Source: Atrichornis clamosus
Taxonomy: Eukaryota; Chordata; Aves; Passeriformes; Menuridae
DNA length: 64,000 nt
Reading direction: 5' to 3'
NCBI GenBank assembly: GCA_013400975.1
Contig: WBMZ01003273.1
Location: 79,090 to 143,089 of the forward strand
Shown: one piece after another, positions 27,201 to 39,189 of the stretch
How positions within the stretch are numbered: the stretch's first letter is position 1
Layout of the letters: every line of letters starts with the position of its first letter
Notes under the pieces: model-generated
What the model saw: the letters and a program-made list of their open reading frames with translations, nothing else
What the model was told of the DNA's origin: nothing
Database searches by the model: none
Made by a program: the position numbers and the translations under genes

Positions 27201-28637
27201 GGACTAACTTTTTTCCAACTGCCAGTGAGACTGAAGAAGAGCAACAATGGTCAAAGTTACAGAATGAGTTATGTACATAGAACAGGAAGTAGCAACTAAC
27301 TTCAGTACGAAAGAGACATGTGATATGGTATTTATGAAAACAGACCAGAATCAGAAAACAAGAGCAAACAAATTCACTGTCAGATTTTCTGACTCCATGA
27401 GAGAGTTATTTATTAACCTGGAGTGCCAGCTGGATTTACAAAACTAAACAGCAATTTTGTTATTGCAGGTTCACTAGTATTGCTGCACAACTTTAATCTG
27501 CATTACAACAAAAAGAAAATGTGGGTTTTTTAGACACATACACACACAACATTTTTGCTCTTAAGCCACCATTTCAACATTCTGCATCAAAAAGCCATGA
27601 TGTAAGCAACACCAAAGCAGGCCATTTCCAGTATACTCAGAATAAATGGGAACTCAGAGTAGACGAAAGGAATTCTATTTTGAGAAAGGGAAAATTTGGT
27701 GTAGTATGTTTCTGCTAAGGAGAGAACTCCAAGTCTTCCTCTGTTAGCATTCATGTTATCCATTTAAGATGGTAAGACACAAAGTAGATGTTCCAGAAAA
27801 AAACACCATGTCTCAAAGTTCTGAAAATTATTGAAGAAATGTAGAAAAGTAATCTCAAGATACTTCATAATGTATTTTTGTCATTCCCAATACATAATAA
27901 AGAACTAACCAGTCATCTCTACTTCATAAACAAAGCAAGACACACATGCACTGGTGTTGTTTTCAAAACTTTTTTGTGATCTTCTTTAGGCTAGCCAACA
28001 TGTCAAGGCAGAAATTATCCAAGCTATATTATGTGAAAATGCTCACCACTGCTTTTTGTTTCTACTGTATTGTTAATAAATGTTCTTTCTCACCAACATT
28101 AACTATTAAAAGTTTTAAATAACTGTTTTAATACAAAGATACTGGGCTAACACAATTATAAACAAGTAGTTATGCAAAACAACATTTGTAGATGGAGAAA
28201 TATCTTTTTTTAGTCCACCTGATACAGCTGAAAAAAAAATTTTTTTTAAATCCATTCTCAAACCAAAAAGTTAATCTTCCCACATGCCCAATTCCCTTGA
28301 AGAAAGGTAATTAGGGATAAAATGAAAACTCTTACTCAGGTTGTTCTGGGCACTTAATTTCCGGTTTTGAACCTGAAAAAGACCTTTGGAACTCTAAGCT
28401 TGTTTGTATCCCACGCCCCAAATACAAAACAAGCTGTCTCTACAATCTCTTTGCAAACATCTTCAGATTAGCCCGGTTACAACAGCACACGCCACACTAC
28501 CATTACAACATGAAGTCATTACCTGCATCAAGGTATTTACTCAAAGATTCATCAAGAGGAGGTACTGGCAGGGAAGGCAGAGAATCTTGGTACTGAAACG
28601 TTCGCTCCTCTGAGGATTCAAGCACTTGCTTTTCCAT
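9082..28637 (-). CDS. CROT: Peroxisomal carnitine O-octanoyltransferase, complete, 16 coding exons
   Basis: CROT transfers medium-chain acyl groups between CoA and carnitine so that peroxisomal beta-oxidation products can leave for mitochondria. Coding exons in transcript order: 28637-28523, 22678-22554, 21609-21428, 21244-21120, 18629-18521, 17024-16931, 16837-16712, 16268-16167, 15539-15456, 15352-15245, 14994-14864, 13541-13418, 11550-11472, 10668-10575, 10404-10285, 9202-9082. All borders are GT/AG and the phases agree. The total is 1839 nt, 612 residues plus stop, the same length as I recall for the human protein. The start reads MEKQVLESSEERTFQYQDSL in an AACATGG context. The catalytic His is residue 327 (CDHSPFDAM), TETIR is at 452-456, and the STS carnitine-binding motif is at 542-544 within GGGGNFVLSTS. 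No frameshift or internal stop was seen. The closely related CRAT and CPT2 fit less well than CROT in PGCCYETAMTRRFYHGRTET. Confidence 0.96.
15456..15539 (-). CDS. CROT: CROT exon beginning with the catalytic histidine codon
   Basis: This 84-nt exon starts exactly with the CAT codon of the catalytic His (residue 327), after the acceptor TGATTCTAG. It reads HSPFDAMALITMLSS and onward. The previous exon (16268-16167) contributes GDPTVRWGDKSYN and ends in CSAFCD. In-frame loss of this 84-nt exon would keep the reading frame but remove catalysis. Confidence 0.92.
23845..25330 (-). repeat. CR1 LINE, minus orientation, in CROT intron 1
   Basis: The left part has the antisense CR1 3' region: 'ctggagactctacaactgcc' at about 23910, followed by the 'cctgttccagtgcttgacca' block. 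The right part, read on the minus strand, includes a reverse transcriptase piece at about 25031-24789 with HGFVKRKYCLTNLVVFYDDV and YIDFSRAFGT, the usual CR1 RT domain text. The element runs in the same orientation as CROT. Frames are broken and the 5' end is missing; edges are approximate. Confidence 0.88.
25331..28522. other. CROT: Remainder of CROT intron 1
   Basis: Apart from the CR1 scrap, this holds only short unconvincing open frames and a few homopolymer runs. No alternative exon was recognised. Confidence 0.5.
26028..26092 (-). repeat. CR1 3' tail scrap, minus orientation
   Basis: The text around 26030-26075 ('ttggaaaagagctgtgagat', then 'agtccaactgtt') resembles the antisense 3' UTR of CR1. 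It is too short for a subfamily call. Confidence 0.5.
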
Positions 28638-28646
28638 GTTGCAGAT
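28523..28646 (-). CDS. CROT: CROT first coding exon with start codon
   Basis: The ATG is at 28637-28635. An acceptor-like CTGCAG lies nine bases upstream, so this exon is probably exon 2, with a separate non-coding exon 1 inside the CpG island. The exon encodes 38 codons plus one base and ends in a GATGCAG/GTAATG donor. It encodes the N-terminal segment including TFQYQDSLPSLPVPPLDE, a conserved CROT block that contacts the N-domain. The intron that follows is about 5.8 kb and carries a CR1 element. Confidence 0.92.
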
Positions 28647-28649
28647 CTG

Positions 28650-29460
28650 CAGCACAACCAAACAGACTATTCGCGAAGCCCAAGTTCAATGACGAATCTC
28701 CTCCCCACACTGTTCTCTCCCCCGCTGCGGCCTCCCACCATTTACACGGTAAAAGACAGATATCAGGAAACTTCCCCCGACAAAGCCTGGATCGAGGATT
28801 TCGTGTTGGCTTGCAGCCACACACAACAGGGGGAAACGGTGACCAGGCGGCTACTGATGCTTTCTGTGGCATGTCGCGATTAACCAGCTCGAGGACTGTC
28901 GCTTTCTTTCCCGAGAAGAAGCCAGTCAGCCATGGGGCACCCGCCCGAGACCAGAGGACAACTGGGGAAGGGGAAATCGCCCAGCCTGGCTGGAGGCCCC
29001 ACCTCGCAGACCCCGCAGACCCTTCCACAAGGCCCCCGCCCGAGCCCCAGCCGTGTCCCCGACTCCAGCGCTCCCCGGGCCGGGCCGAGCCGAGCAGGGC
29101 GCGGGGCCCGCGGCAACACAGCGGTGTTTACAGCGGCTCAGGGCCCGCGCCGAGGACTGCCCCGGAGAGACCCCGGCGGACGGGGCCGGGGCGTAAGGAG
29201 ACAGCCGAGTCGAGCCCACCCCTCTGCCCCGCCGCGGCGAACCCCGAGGAATGAGGCCGGTGGGGGCCACTGCTCACCCCGCCCTGGCCAGACCCGGATC
29301 GCTGTCCGCCGCCTTCGCCTCTGCCCCACTTCCCAGCGGGTCCGGAAGCTGCGCGGGGCGGGGCGGCGGTGGCGGGGCGGCGGTGGCGGGGATGAGAGCG
29401 GAGCGGCCTCGCCGTACCCTGCGCTCTGGGGCCCTGGACTGGGCTGTGAATTAAAGGACA
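28650..29460 (-). promoter_or_regulatory. CROT: CpG-island promoter and probable non-coding exon 1 of CROT
   Basis: The interval is strongly GC- and CpG-rich compared with its flanks. It contains several GC-box-like GGGGCGGGG stretches at about 29355-29395 and lies directly upstream of the CROT start codon. Long open frames on both strands here are a by-product of base composition and have no family features. There is no clear TATA box, in line with a housekeeping promoter. The transcription start cannot be placed. Confidence 0.8.
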
Positions 29461-29589
29461 GTTTTAAATGGGGCGGAGCTGTTGATTCCCTCGAAGGCAG
29501 AGAGGCCTGAACAAATCGGAGGGCTGGACAATCAGCGACCCTAGGAAGTTTAACAAGGGCAAGGGCTGAATTCTGCACCTAAGTCAGGG

Positions 29590-30270
29590 CAACCCTAGAT
29601 GTTCGGACAGGCTGAGGAACGAGAGAGTGGAGAACTGGGGGTCCTGGTCGATGGCAAGTCGAATATGAGTCGGCAGTGCCCTGACAGCCAGGAGGGCCAA
29701 AAGTGTCCTGAGGGGCATCAGGCACAGCATCGCCAGCCAGGCAAGGGAGAGATTGTCCCGCTCTGCTCTGCACTGGGGCGGCCTCACCTCGAGCCATGTG
29801 TGCAGTTTTGGGAGCCACAATGTGAAAAAGACTTTAAGCTATTAGAGAGCATCCAAAGGAGAGCTATGAAGATAGTGAAGGGCCTTGAGGGGAAGCCGTG
29901 TGAGGAATGGCTGAGGTCTCTTTGTCTGTTCAGCCTGGAGGAGACTGAGAGGAGACCTCAACACAGTCTACAACTTCCTCATGAGGGGAAGCGGAGGGGC
30001 AGACACTGATCTTTTCCCAGTGGTGTCCAATGACAGAACCCAAGGAAATGTCCTGAAGTTGTGTCAGGTGAGGTTTAGGTTGGATATGAGGAAAAGGTTC
30101 TTCAGAGGGTGGTTGGGCTCTGGAACAGGCTCCCCAGGAAAGTGGTCACAGTACCAAGTCTGACATAGTTCAAGCAGCAGTTGGACAACGCTCTTAGGCA
30201 CATGGTGTGACTCTTGGGATGTCCTGCACAGGGCCAGGAGTTGGACTTCAGTGATCCTTAAAACTTGGGA
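29590..30270 (+). repeat. CR1 LINE 3' fragment, plus orientation
   Basis: The plus-strand frame around 29620-29990 translates into the C-terminal part of CR1 ORF2 (for example GVLVDGKSN, CVQFWEPQCEKDFKLLESIQ and RRAMKIVKGLEG). It is followed by the 3' UTR: 'ggttcttcagagggtggttg' at about 30100 and 'ggagttggacttcagtgatcc' near 30240. The fragment lies about 130 bases outside the CROT CpG island and is not a host gene. Confidence 0.93.
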
Positions 30271-31069
30271 TCTGTGACATGGGGAGAAAGCACAGCTGGG
30301 GCTGCACTGAAGGCAGGGGCTTTTCCCAGCTGCTATCTCTCGTGAGGTGGGCTCTTAACTCCAGTGGCGTCTTTAGCAGGACTGAGACCAGATGCAAGCC
30401 CTGGCTGGCCCTGAGGGGCTCCTCATCCAGGATAAGTGGCCCAACTGCTTTGTGGGTGGGCAATAGCTCAGAAATCTGCAAGGGCATTTCTGTGGAGCAG
30501 GTCTGGGCTAGACTAGTGGATTTCTGTGCCACCTGTTAAAATGGTGTGTGGGAGAGATGCTTGTGGGGTGTGACTTGCAGTTCCATGGAGTAGGGGTAAA
30601 CAATAACCACCAACAGTGTAACGGGGTAGGATTTGGAGCAGTCTTCACATCCCGGAGCAAATATTTCACCACATGGTAAAGCACCACTTGTACTGGGAAA
30701 GACATGAGGCCCACACAGCCCTACTTGCCATGGTTAATGAGGTCTCTACTTTCAGAGACACCTGCCAGGACTGCTGTTTGGCCGATGAAGGAGTCTCTGA
30801 TGCCTGCATGTGTACATGGGTGGTGTGTGTTGAAGAGCTATGGCTCAGCCCAGAGCCATAAAAAAAAATTAAATTTAAAAAAATTAAATATTTTCTGTAA
30901 CATAACCTGCCATACTCAGAACAAAATGTCACCATTTCTATATGATATTGTTACTCACAGCTAATGTGAACAAGGCTTTGTTCCTTGACTTCCTTCCTCT
31001 TCCCATCTGCAGCAGTGGCACCTTCTGTTTGCTCCTTTGTTACTACATGCCTTTGCTGCCCTGACCTAC
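30271..31069. other. Intergenic DNA, probably retroelement-derived, not identified
   Basis: A plus-strand frame at 30673-30861 contains a Cys-rich patch (DTCQDCCLADEG) that may come from a retroelement. I cannot assign it. No host exon was found. Confidence 0.35.
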
Positions 31070-31260
31070 TGTTGTGGTTTAACCCCAGCCAGCAGCCATG
31101 CCCCATGCAGCTGCTCACTCACTCCCCTGCCAGTGTGATCAGGGAGAGGATCAGATGCGTAGAAGTTAGAAATATCATGGGTAGGGAAAGCAAAAGCCAC
31201 ACAAAAAGCAAATTGAAACAAGGAATTCATTCACTATTTCCCATGGGCAGGTGTTTAGCT
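31070..31260 (-). repeat. Fragment of an avian retroviral LTR, minus orientation
   Basis: The left edge TGTTGTGGTTTAACCCC is the reverse complement of an LTR 3' terminus. It matches, with one difference in 17, the last bases of the solo LTR at 60170-60702. The following 170 bases, including 'aacaaggaattcattcact' near 31217, look like U5/R-type sequence of an avian LTR. The LTR is truncated on its far side. Confidence 0.7.
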
Positions 31261-31299
31261 GCTCTGCTCTTCCCAAAGCCTATAGTACTGCATGGGGTT

Positions 31300-31510
31300 G
31301 TTGTGACTCAAGTGCAGAACTCAGCACTTGGCCTTGTTGAACCTCATACCATTGGCCTCGGCTCATCGATCCACCCTGTCCAGATCCCTCTGCAGAGCCT
31401 TTCTGTCCTCCACCAGATCAACACTCCCACCCAGCTTGGTGTTGTGTGTGAATTTACTGAGGGTACACTCAATCCCCTCATCCAGATTGTCAATAAAGAT
31501 ATTAAATTGA
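31300..31510 (-). repeat. CR1 LINE internal fragment, minus orientation
   Basis: The text at about 31310-31500 ('cacttggccttgttgaacct' and 'ccacccagcttggtgttgtg') is the antisense of the CR1 segment also present at about 3260-3430. Both ends are truncated. Confidence 0.85.
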
Positions 31511-33654
31511 GTGTTACAATCTTCCAATTCATTTTTTCACTTGAGACATTAATTATCTTTCCACATTGATGTCTTTCCTCTTGATCGCTGAACTACTTGC
31601 CTGGCCCCATCTCTGCAGCCTGTATCTCCAGTTTTATCTCTCTTATATTTCATGGCTCAACTCTGTGGACTTCTTTATAGCTCTTTTTCTCAATTTAATG
31701 ATTTCCTCAAAAATCTGAGCAAAGGTTGTCATAGCAGAACTAGGCTGACAGCAGGAACAGTAGGGAAGGAGAGGAGATTATATTGCTCCTTGTTGTGTTT
31801 GCTTTTGAAGCATCCACGTGTTCTGTATTTTTGCAATTTCAGCACCCTGAAAGGTTCAAGTAGTAGAGGCCATACTGGAATGCAAGTTGTGTGACTTTAA
31901 TATTTATTTCAGTAATTTTGGATTAGAGATGCTGTGAGCATATCAGCTACAAGTCTCTCAAAAATAAGTTTCTCTGTAATAATGTTCTACATTCTTTTTC
32001 AAGACTAAGTATAGGGACAGGCAGACAGCTTTCTGGAGGACAGAATTTCAGTTGGTAATGACATATAGATATTTTTTTCATCAGCAACTTTTAGATGTTA
32101 GCAATGACATTAACCAATTTGGAATATAATCTGCTACAAATGTAGCCATGAGAGAGAGATATGTTACTGGGGAAAAATATGACTAATGGAGAAGAAAAGT
32201 TGAGTATGCTCCATACTTTTTTCCCATTAATTTGTAGTGTCTAGGATAATGATAAAGGATAGCCTTAGTCTTTGTCTTCCAAGAAGCAAAGACCAGTATT
32301 TTCCTGAACTCAGAAGATACTGAGATATGTCTTCCCACAGGATTTTTTCCTGTGGTTTGTGCATTTTGCTGTCTCCTAAATGGAAGATCACACCATTGCT
32401 TTTTGCTGAGTAAGAAAACTTTTAGGGGTATAAATCAATAATGCTCAAAAACCTCTAATAAATATTACAATGCATGTAAGAGATGTGTTTTCTCACTAAC
32501 TGGACACCTCTTTTCATGAACCTAAAATTTTCCAGAAAGCCTAAGTCCTACCCTGGAAAATACATCTTTTTAAACTTTTTAAAATTATTATTTCAATAAT
32601 GTATGTTACCAAACGTGTGTGATAATGGTAATGTGTAGGGTACTGGTATAGCTGCAGAGATAAATTTCAACTATATCACAGTGTTTAGGACGCTGAGACA
32701 TACTGGTGTTCATCATTACACAAACTGCGTTTCTCTTGTGAAGATAAAATCAGTAGAGAATTACATTGCCTAACTGTCCTACAGCCTACCAGCTCTGTTA
32801 TTATGCCCTGACTTGTTAAGATTTCCATGTTCCCAGCCAGGTGTCTCAGATGCCTGCCTAGTTGTAAGCAATCCAGCAGCTTTGACAACAGACTCCGTAC
32901 CTACCAGCGAAGTGGATCATTTGACTCCCAGGCACACTATTTCACTTCTGTGCTTGTTGACAAGAGGTGAATGGACTACCTTAAATCTAAATTCTGTAAG
33001 TAGACTTGGATCTACTTGCCATCTGTTTCGTGCCTGGCTTCCAGAATCTGCAGACGAGGAGTTAACGCATGTATGTGTGAACGGGATGGGTCTACTATGT
33101 GGGGTTTGCAAGTGCCTAGAGACCTGAGAGGCCTCTCTGCTCCTGGACTGCCCCACCGGCAACTACCACACTCCTGCAGTTCACAAAGACTCATTCCATG
33201 GATTACTAGACTGTGTGCTATGGAAGATATTTTCCTTGGGGAAGTATCAAAACAGCCCTGTGCTGCAAGCACTTGGTGTTTCTTTACCTTTGGCTTTCTG
33301 TTCCCTGCATGGTGGAGCTGTTGGTCCATTTGTCCTAGCAGCTGTCAGTGCAAAAGCAGTTTCATTGTCACTTATGTTTTCAATGGTACTTTTCAATTAA
33401 TGCTTATCCATCTACTATAAGGTGATGCCATGACAATGAATAAAGCTAATGTAAAATTTCATCACGCCCTGAAAACCTGTCTCAAAAACATGTTTGAAAA
33501 ATAATCCAAAATTTCTTTGGTATACCACCTCTGTGTCTATTTTTAATTCCACTGTATTAGAGGGATGTAGAAATACTGAAGTGAGTGTGGCAGGGCCCAC
33601 TGTAATTGTGACTGGAGTGGATACAAGGAGAGTCTGAGATAATTGGTTTTGTTT
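31511..33654. other. Gene-free DNA
   Basis: I saw no recognisable exon, RNA gene or repeat family. Overlapping open frames on both strands at 32813-33420 have no motif and no splice-site support. Confidence 0.5.
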
Positions 33655-33945
33655 TAAGAGGGGAGTGCTAAATGAGGATGTCTTCACCCACCTAATAGAA
33701 GAATATGCAGAGGATGGACTGAGCCAGACTCTTCTTGGATGTACTCAACAAAAAGACAAAATACTTGCAGATACAAGGGACAACAAGGAATTAGATAGAA
33801 AGAAAAATACCCTCACTTTGAGCATGATTGAACAGTGGAACATGGTTACCAAGGGAGGCTGTGAAGTCTCCATCCTTGGAGACTAATGAGAGAGGATTTG
33901 TACTATTTGATCTCTAGAGGACCCTTTCAATCCAAATTTTTTTGT
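33655..33945 (+). repeat. CR1 LINE 3' fragment, plus orientation
   Basis: The text follows the order of CR1 near its 3' end: a 'gactgagccagactcttctt' block at about 33718, 'tgattgaacagtggaacatg' at about 33825, 'ggctgtgaagtctccatcct' at about 33857, then a degenerate 'ctagaggaccctttcaatcc' tail at about 33915. It is considerably diverged. Confidence 0.8.
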
Positions 33946-36900
33946 GATTTAAATGATAGCTCTTTTAATCTTTTCTACAGCTCTTTATCAAACTAGAATT
34001 ATATTTTCAGCTTATTCTAAATGTGAGAGGGTAAAAGCCAGGAAATACATTCTTAAAATTCAGTGGTTTTCTTTTTTCTCATACTGAGTCATTTCTTTGC
34101 AATAGTACAAGACAGAAACATTCTTTTTGACTGTGAACACTCTAAAGTAGATTTGTTTGCTATTAATTAATCAGATCATGCATCTAAATAAAAATTTATA
34201 GGTAATAACATAGAAGCTTATTTCTCTTGAAAACTTTACAAACCAAGAAAATCTTGATTATGCAGAAGAATTCTTATGTATCCTCTCTTCACTGTAATAG
34301 GATCTAAGTTAGATCTCTGGTATAAGGCCAATAGGTGGAAGTAGAGAAAAATATAAAGACAATTTAGAAATAATCCATTTTTTTGAACTGCTGTCTTGTA
34401 AAAAATGAGAAAAAAAAGAAAGACATTTCCCTAACCAGACATGCTTAGATTTCAAATAAATACAGACTCAGCTGAGTGTAATCCAAAGAAGATTATTTCT
34501 TCATGTAATAGTTCTTTCTTGTGTTTGGCTTTTTTTTTTTTTTTTTTCTAAATGAAAATTAGATCAGCTGAATGTATCTTTCAAACCAGTAAGACAGACT
34601 CTGCAGGTTTTTTGTTTCAGGAAGAGTTGTAAAATAATTCTTAAGGGCAAGTTACTCCATTAGGTTAGCACAGATGTGTCTTTTACATCCAAACCTCGGA
34701 GCTGTATATGTAATATCAGCATGCTCCTGTCCAGCTGGATTAAGTGGGTCAAAGCTACCAAAAAGGTCATAAAGGCTTCTTTCCTTTTCAACAGGAGGAT
34801 GGTGAGACTGATGTAGGTAAAAACTAAACTACAGGATAAGTATTAGTTTTCAGCTTGATAATGTGCTCTTACCACATAGCTATGTAGTTCCTAGTGCTGA
34901 CTAAAAGATTGGGGTAGAACATTATGCTCCAAGAAGCTGGGAAGGGACAGATTGTCTCATCATCATCACGGTCAGACAAAGCCGGTGACAAATCTGCATC
35001 TCAGTTACAGCTTTGTATTAGGTTACTCTCCGAGCCTCACAGTTTCTCTGCACCCCAGTCTTGCCTTCCCCACAAGCAGCTTCCTTGGCAGAGGCAACAG
35101 CAATTGTGAGCATGGTTTTACTCCTATTATCATCATCATCATCAAATACTACTGTAGGTCATCCTGTGACTAAGAAATCTGTCCCCATTACTGATTTTTT
35201 GCAGGAATCTGATATTTGTTTCCATACCTTATTAGCATATTTCTGCCTGCGTGAGGAAAACAGCACTTGGAATGGTTTTCTTGGAGTCCTTGCTACTGAA
35301 TTTCCTCTTCTGATAGGTGCCAATAGGTGTGAACACAGGAACTGAGCTCAAACTGTTGGAACAACATCATCCATAGGACGCTGCATAGCCAGTAATGAAT
35401 GCAGAACTTTCAGATTGAAAGACACAGAATTGGTTGTGAGCAGTCATGGGGATTTCACTATAATCACACAAAAATATGTGTATTTAAAAGGGCAGGAATA
35501 GCCCTGTGGAGTCTTGCACCTGCTGCTTGTCACTGGGTAATCAGTTTGGAATGGACAAGTTCACTGAATACTTCCTGTACCACTGAATTATGAGGACAAA
35601 CAATATTTATAAACCTCATGCCTATTTCAGTCATGTGCTTATTCACTGTAGGGTCAAAGTAGAGTGTGCATGTGGTCATCCCACTGGATGTGGACTGCTG
35701 TGGTAAAAGTGTAGTACCAGTGTTCTCTATGTGTACCGTCTATGCAAAGGCTATGAAAGGAGCAGAATCCCATTATCTGTGACATTTATGGCTGTCTACC
35801 TGAGCAAGGTCTCTCTGTACCCTGCTAGGTTTCCTAACATTTGCATGCTTTATTCTTGTCAGTCCTGATGCTACTTCACTCACCATTTCTTTTGGGAAAG
35901 CAAAACTCTCTCTTCCCTAACTTGTTAGGTCCTTTCACTTTCCCTACTTATCTTTCAGGTTTGACTGATGACCCAGCCCTTGCTGTCTGAGAGCAGAACT
36001 GCTGGGAGATGGAGGGACCCCCTGCAGGAGCTGTTGTATCTCCAGACTAGCAGTTCTGCAAAGTACCAGTTCTCCAAATTGTTGTCAGTTTGGCATCAAG
36101 AATTGCTGACAGATAAAACATCAGCATCCCTGATGAAAGGAAAGCAAGCCTTGTCTGTTTGTGAGCATCTGAAGATACAATGCACTATTCTGTTGCTTAT
36201 GGTCATCTTCCCACATTTTTTTCCAGGACACAGTATTGTGTGTGGTAGAGCAAGTACTGGAATAAACCCTTTTTTGGCCCTAATTTATGTGGCAAATAGA
36301 GTAAGTCAAGCTCTGAATGACACACAGTTCTCATCAAATTAGCCCCACTGTTCACTCTCAGTGGCTGAGTGTTGGCAGCTTATGTGACTGTGTTTTACAG
36401 AAAAGCAGAGGGAGAAGGGAAGAATGTTTGTACAACTGACCACTATCTCATGCTCTCATTCTACAGTAGTAGGTATGGACATTTGCATCCCTGTCTTGAG
36501 TATTTTAGGTGTCTTCTCTGATCGGAAGCATTTCTGTAGAGTGAGCTTTGTCCCAAAGCTGTAAATGACTCTCCAAAATTAGAGACTAAAATTGTTTTTC
36601 TAAGCTGTGTGATGTGTCTGAGACAATAGCATGCAGGGGTTTTTGTTGTTTATCATTTTGTATGCCTGATTGTGTTCCTGTGGGAAGTTGTGGTTGACCA
36701 GCAGTTTACATTGCTAAGACTGTTGCACTCCAGATCAGGTGGTGATTTCTGTGGAGTGCCACAAGGTTTTGCCTAGACAGGGAGTATCTGAATACCCTTA
36801 GGTAGAAGTCTGAAGACTGAAAAGTGGGCTGAGCAGCTGAGAGTATGAAAGAGTCTGTTTCCTGTCCACATTTCTTTATTTGAAGGTTCATTTTTCTCAT

Positions 36901-39189
36901 TTTGATTCTTAGAAAATCTGGCTTTTGGAACTCAGACTCCATTTCCCTGGTTTTAGAGTTTGCTGCAAGGAGAAAGTCTGGGTAGGTCTCATCTAGGCAG
37001 CTGGGATCTTGCCATGGTACATTTCTGTGTCCACAGCTGATCGCAAGGCAGGGACGGGTGGAAATTGGTCTTCATGAAGATTTGCTCTTTCTCAGAAGCA
37101 TTTTTTTTTGGTTGTACCAGTGAAGCAGTTCTATCAGTTACTATGATGCTTCATATAATGATAGGTCAGTGCTTGTTTGTCTTCTCCTGACGTAGCAACA
37201 AAAATGTCCACTGTTTCATTTTATTTCCCATGGCCATCCCTGTATGTAGACTATTTTTATGCAACTTCCACACTTTATTACTTTTTGCAAGACCGGAAAG
37301 TCCGCTTTTCTGTTGTATTCTAGTCCCTCCAGGCTTTCTGTTTTCTCTGAGTACTTTTGAATTTTATTTTCGTTCTTGCCCAGCAGACCTTAGCAGACTG
37401 ATCTCAGTGCACGTTCTATGTAATAAGTACAATAATAAAATGGATTCTGTGTTTGTTAAACTAAGTTGGTTTTCTGTTAGCAAGACTATTTTACAGCATT
37501 ATAACTAGCTGGCTTTCTCCACACACATACAGACTCTTTCCTGCATCAAGTTAAAAGGTACATGGCACTGAAAATATTCACGAAGTCATAATACATACCT
37601 GTCCTAGAACTACTTTAATGACCTCAATGTCCATCTTAAAGCAGGTTTTCTGGAAAGTTGTTCCAGAATCTGATGGATTCAATGATTAAAAATCTTGGGT
37701 TTAGGCATGGTTAATTCATGAACAATCTCTAAACATTTCTCAGAATGTTCTCATTTCCCCCAGCCTCATCTTCCAGTGTACTTGTAGAAGGTAATGTATT
37801 CTCTTTCATAAGTTCTCTTTTCTAGCTATGCCCTGCATCAAATCTGGTTTGAACTCACCTTTCTTGAAAAAGCTGACCAACGCTATAGGCAGAATCCCAA
37901 GTGAGATCTCTTCAATACTCTGTCTGGCATCACTCATCTTTCCAAATCTATCAGGAGATCCTTCTAATGCATCTGTAAAGTCTTTACATTTGCAAAATCT
38001 ACTTTTCTCTCCATGTTTCATTTGCCTGACTCCTGTTTTATCACTTCTGTATAATCCTCTGAGGCCACACTTAAGAATAATAATAAATTTGGGTTCATTT
38101 AAGACTGTCACTGTCTCTGTCTGAAGACTGTCATAGAGAGGAGGATTACTCCTGCTTTCCTTTGGATGGTATGAGAACTGCTTAATTGCATGCCTCTTCA
38201 TATAAGCAGCTAATTGTGATTTTTAAGAGAAAGATCTAAGTGTATCCTTACTTTTAGCCTTTGATGTTGAGTGACTAGAAAATGAAGTATAATGGCAGTA
38301 AATATGCTAAAAACAGTGCAGATTTGTTAAAAAAAATCATTACTGATAATAAATAATAACTGACAGGGGATAAAACAAATTACACTGCTCACAGTACATA
38401 TAATCCTATGTATTTCACAACTATCAGGAATAAAAGTCAACCTTTATTAAGCAACATACACAACATGGTTCTTTAAATCTTATGAGTGCAACTGAGAAAC
38501 ACACACCTCTTTGTTATTCGACTTCAGTGATCTGTATGGGCTCATTTTACTGCTCACATTGAGTCATATTAGATTAGTGAGTTGCAACTGTCTAAGCAAT
38601 GTTTCTGTTCTTGAATTACATCAGGGAGTCTTCAGTATTAATAACTACTGGATAAAAATCTGCTCTTGCAATATTTCTTTATGGTTCCTCAAAGAATCAT
38701 ACTTTCTTGACTTAACATTACATCCATCTGCATTAGTGTTGTAGTCCAAAAGAGACAGAAAATTACCATCAAGCAACAGCTAAGAAATCTTTAAGGAGGA
38801 GGAGCTTCTGAGTAGCATTCAAGAGTCTGAGCAGGAGACTGATCAGTGGAGCCATAGTCTGCCATCTCTGACATGTGTAAGCGTGGCCACTATGGAGGCA
38901 GGTTCTGGACCTGCTTTGTACCAGAAGGAAGGCAGAGACACAAGGGATAAGGAGGGTTGGAAGAAGGTTACAACACAGAGTGATAAAAGAAACCCCTCCT
39001 TATACCCTAAATTCTCTTTAGGATATCCTGACAGAACAGGTACAAGGCCCTGGGTATGACAGTTGTAGTGCCTAATGAGATACAACATTTGGTAATGTTT
39101 TCCTCAGTAATTCCAGTAATGGAAGGAGATTTTGGAAGAAACAGGTCAGCCCAGAATATCAATACCTGACTCCAGGACTAGTGCCTTCA
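33946..39189. other. Gene-free DNA
   Basis: AT-rich spacer with simple tracts: a poly-T run near 34530-34550 and a short ATC-type triplet run near 35130-35150. The longest open frames (35968-36342 on + and 37806-38201 on -) have no recognisable domain, no flanking exons and no conserved-looking residues. I do not call them genes. Confidence 0.5.

Noticed and set aside
28811..29578. Long overlapping open frames on both strands (up to 192 codons)
   Set aside because: They lie in the CpG island, run on both strands at once and consist mainly of Arg, Pro, Gly and Ala, as expected from GC-rich DNA. No family motif or splice context.
29599..30009. 136-codon plus-strand frame near the CROT promoter
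   Set aside because: It is the C-terminal part of CR1 ORF2, not a divergent host gene.
35968..36342. 124-codon plus-strand open frame in the desert
   Set aside because: No recognisable domain, low complexity of evidence, and no splice or promoter context; length is within what chance allows in this much sequence.
37806..38201. 131-codon minus-strand open frame
   Set aside because: It overlaps a plus-strand open frame of similar length and has no recognised motif; not supported as a gene.
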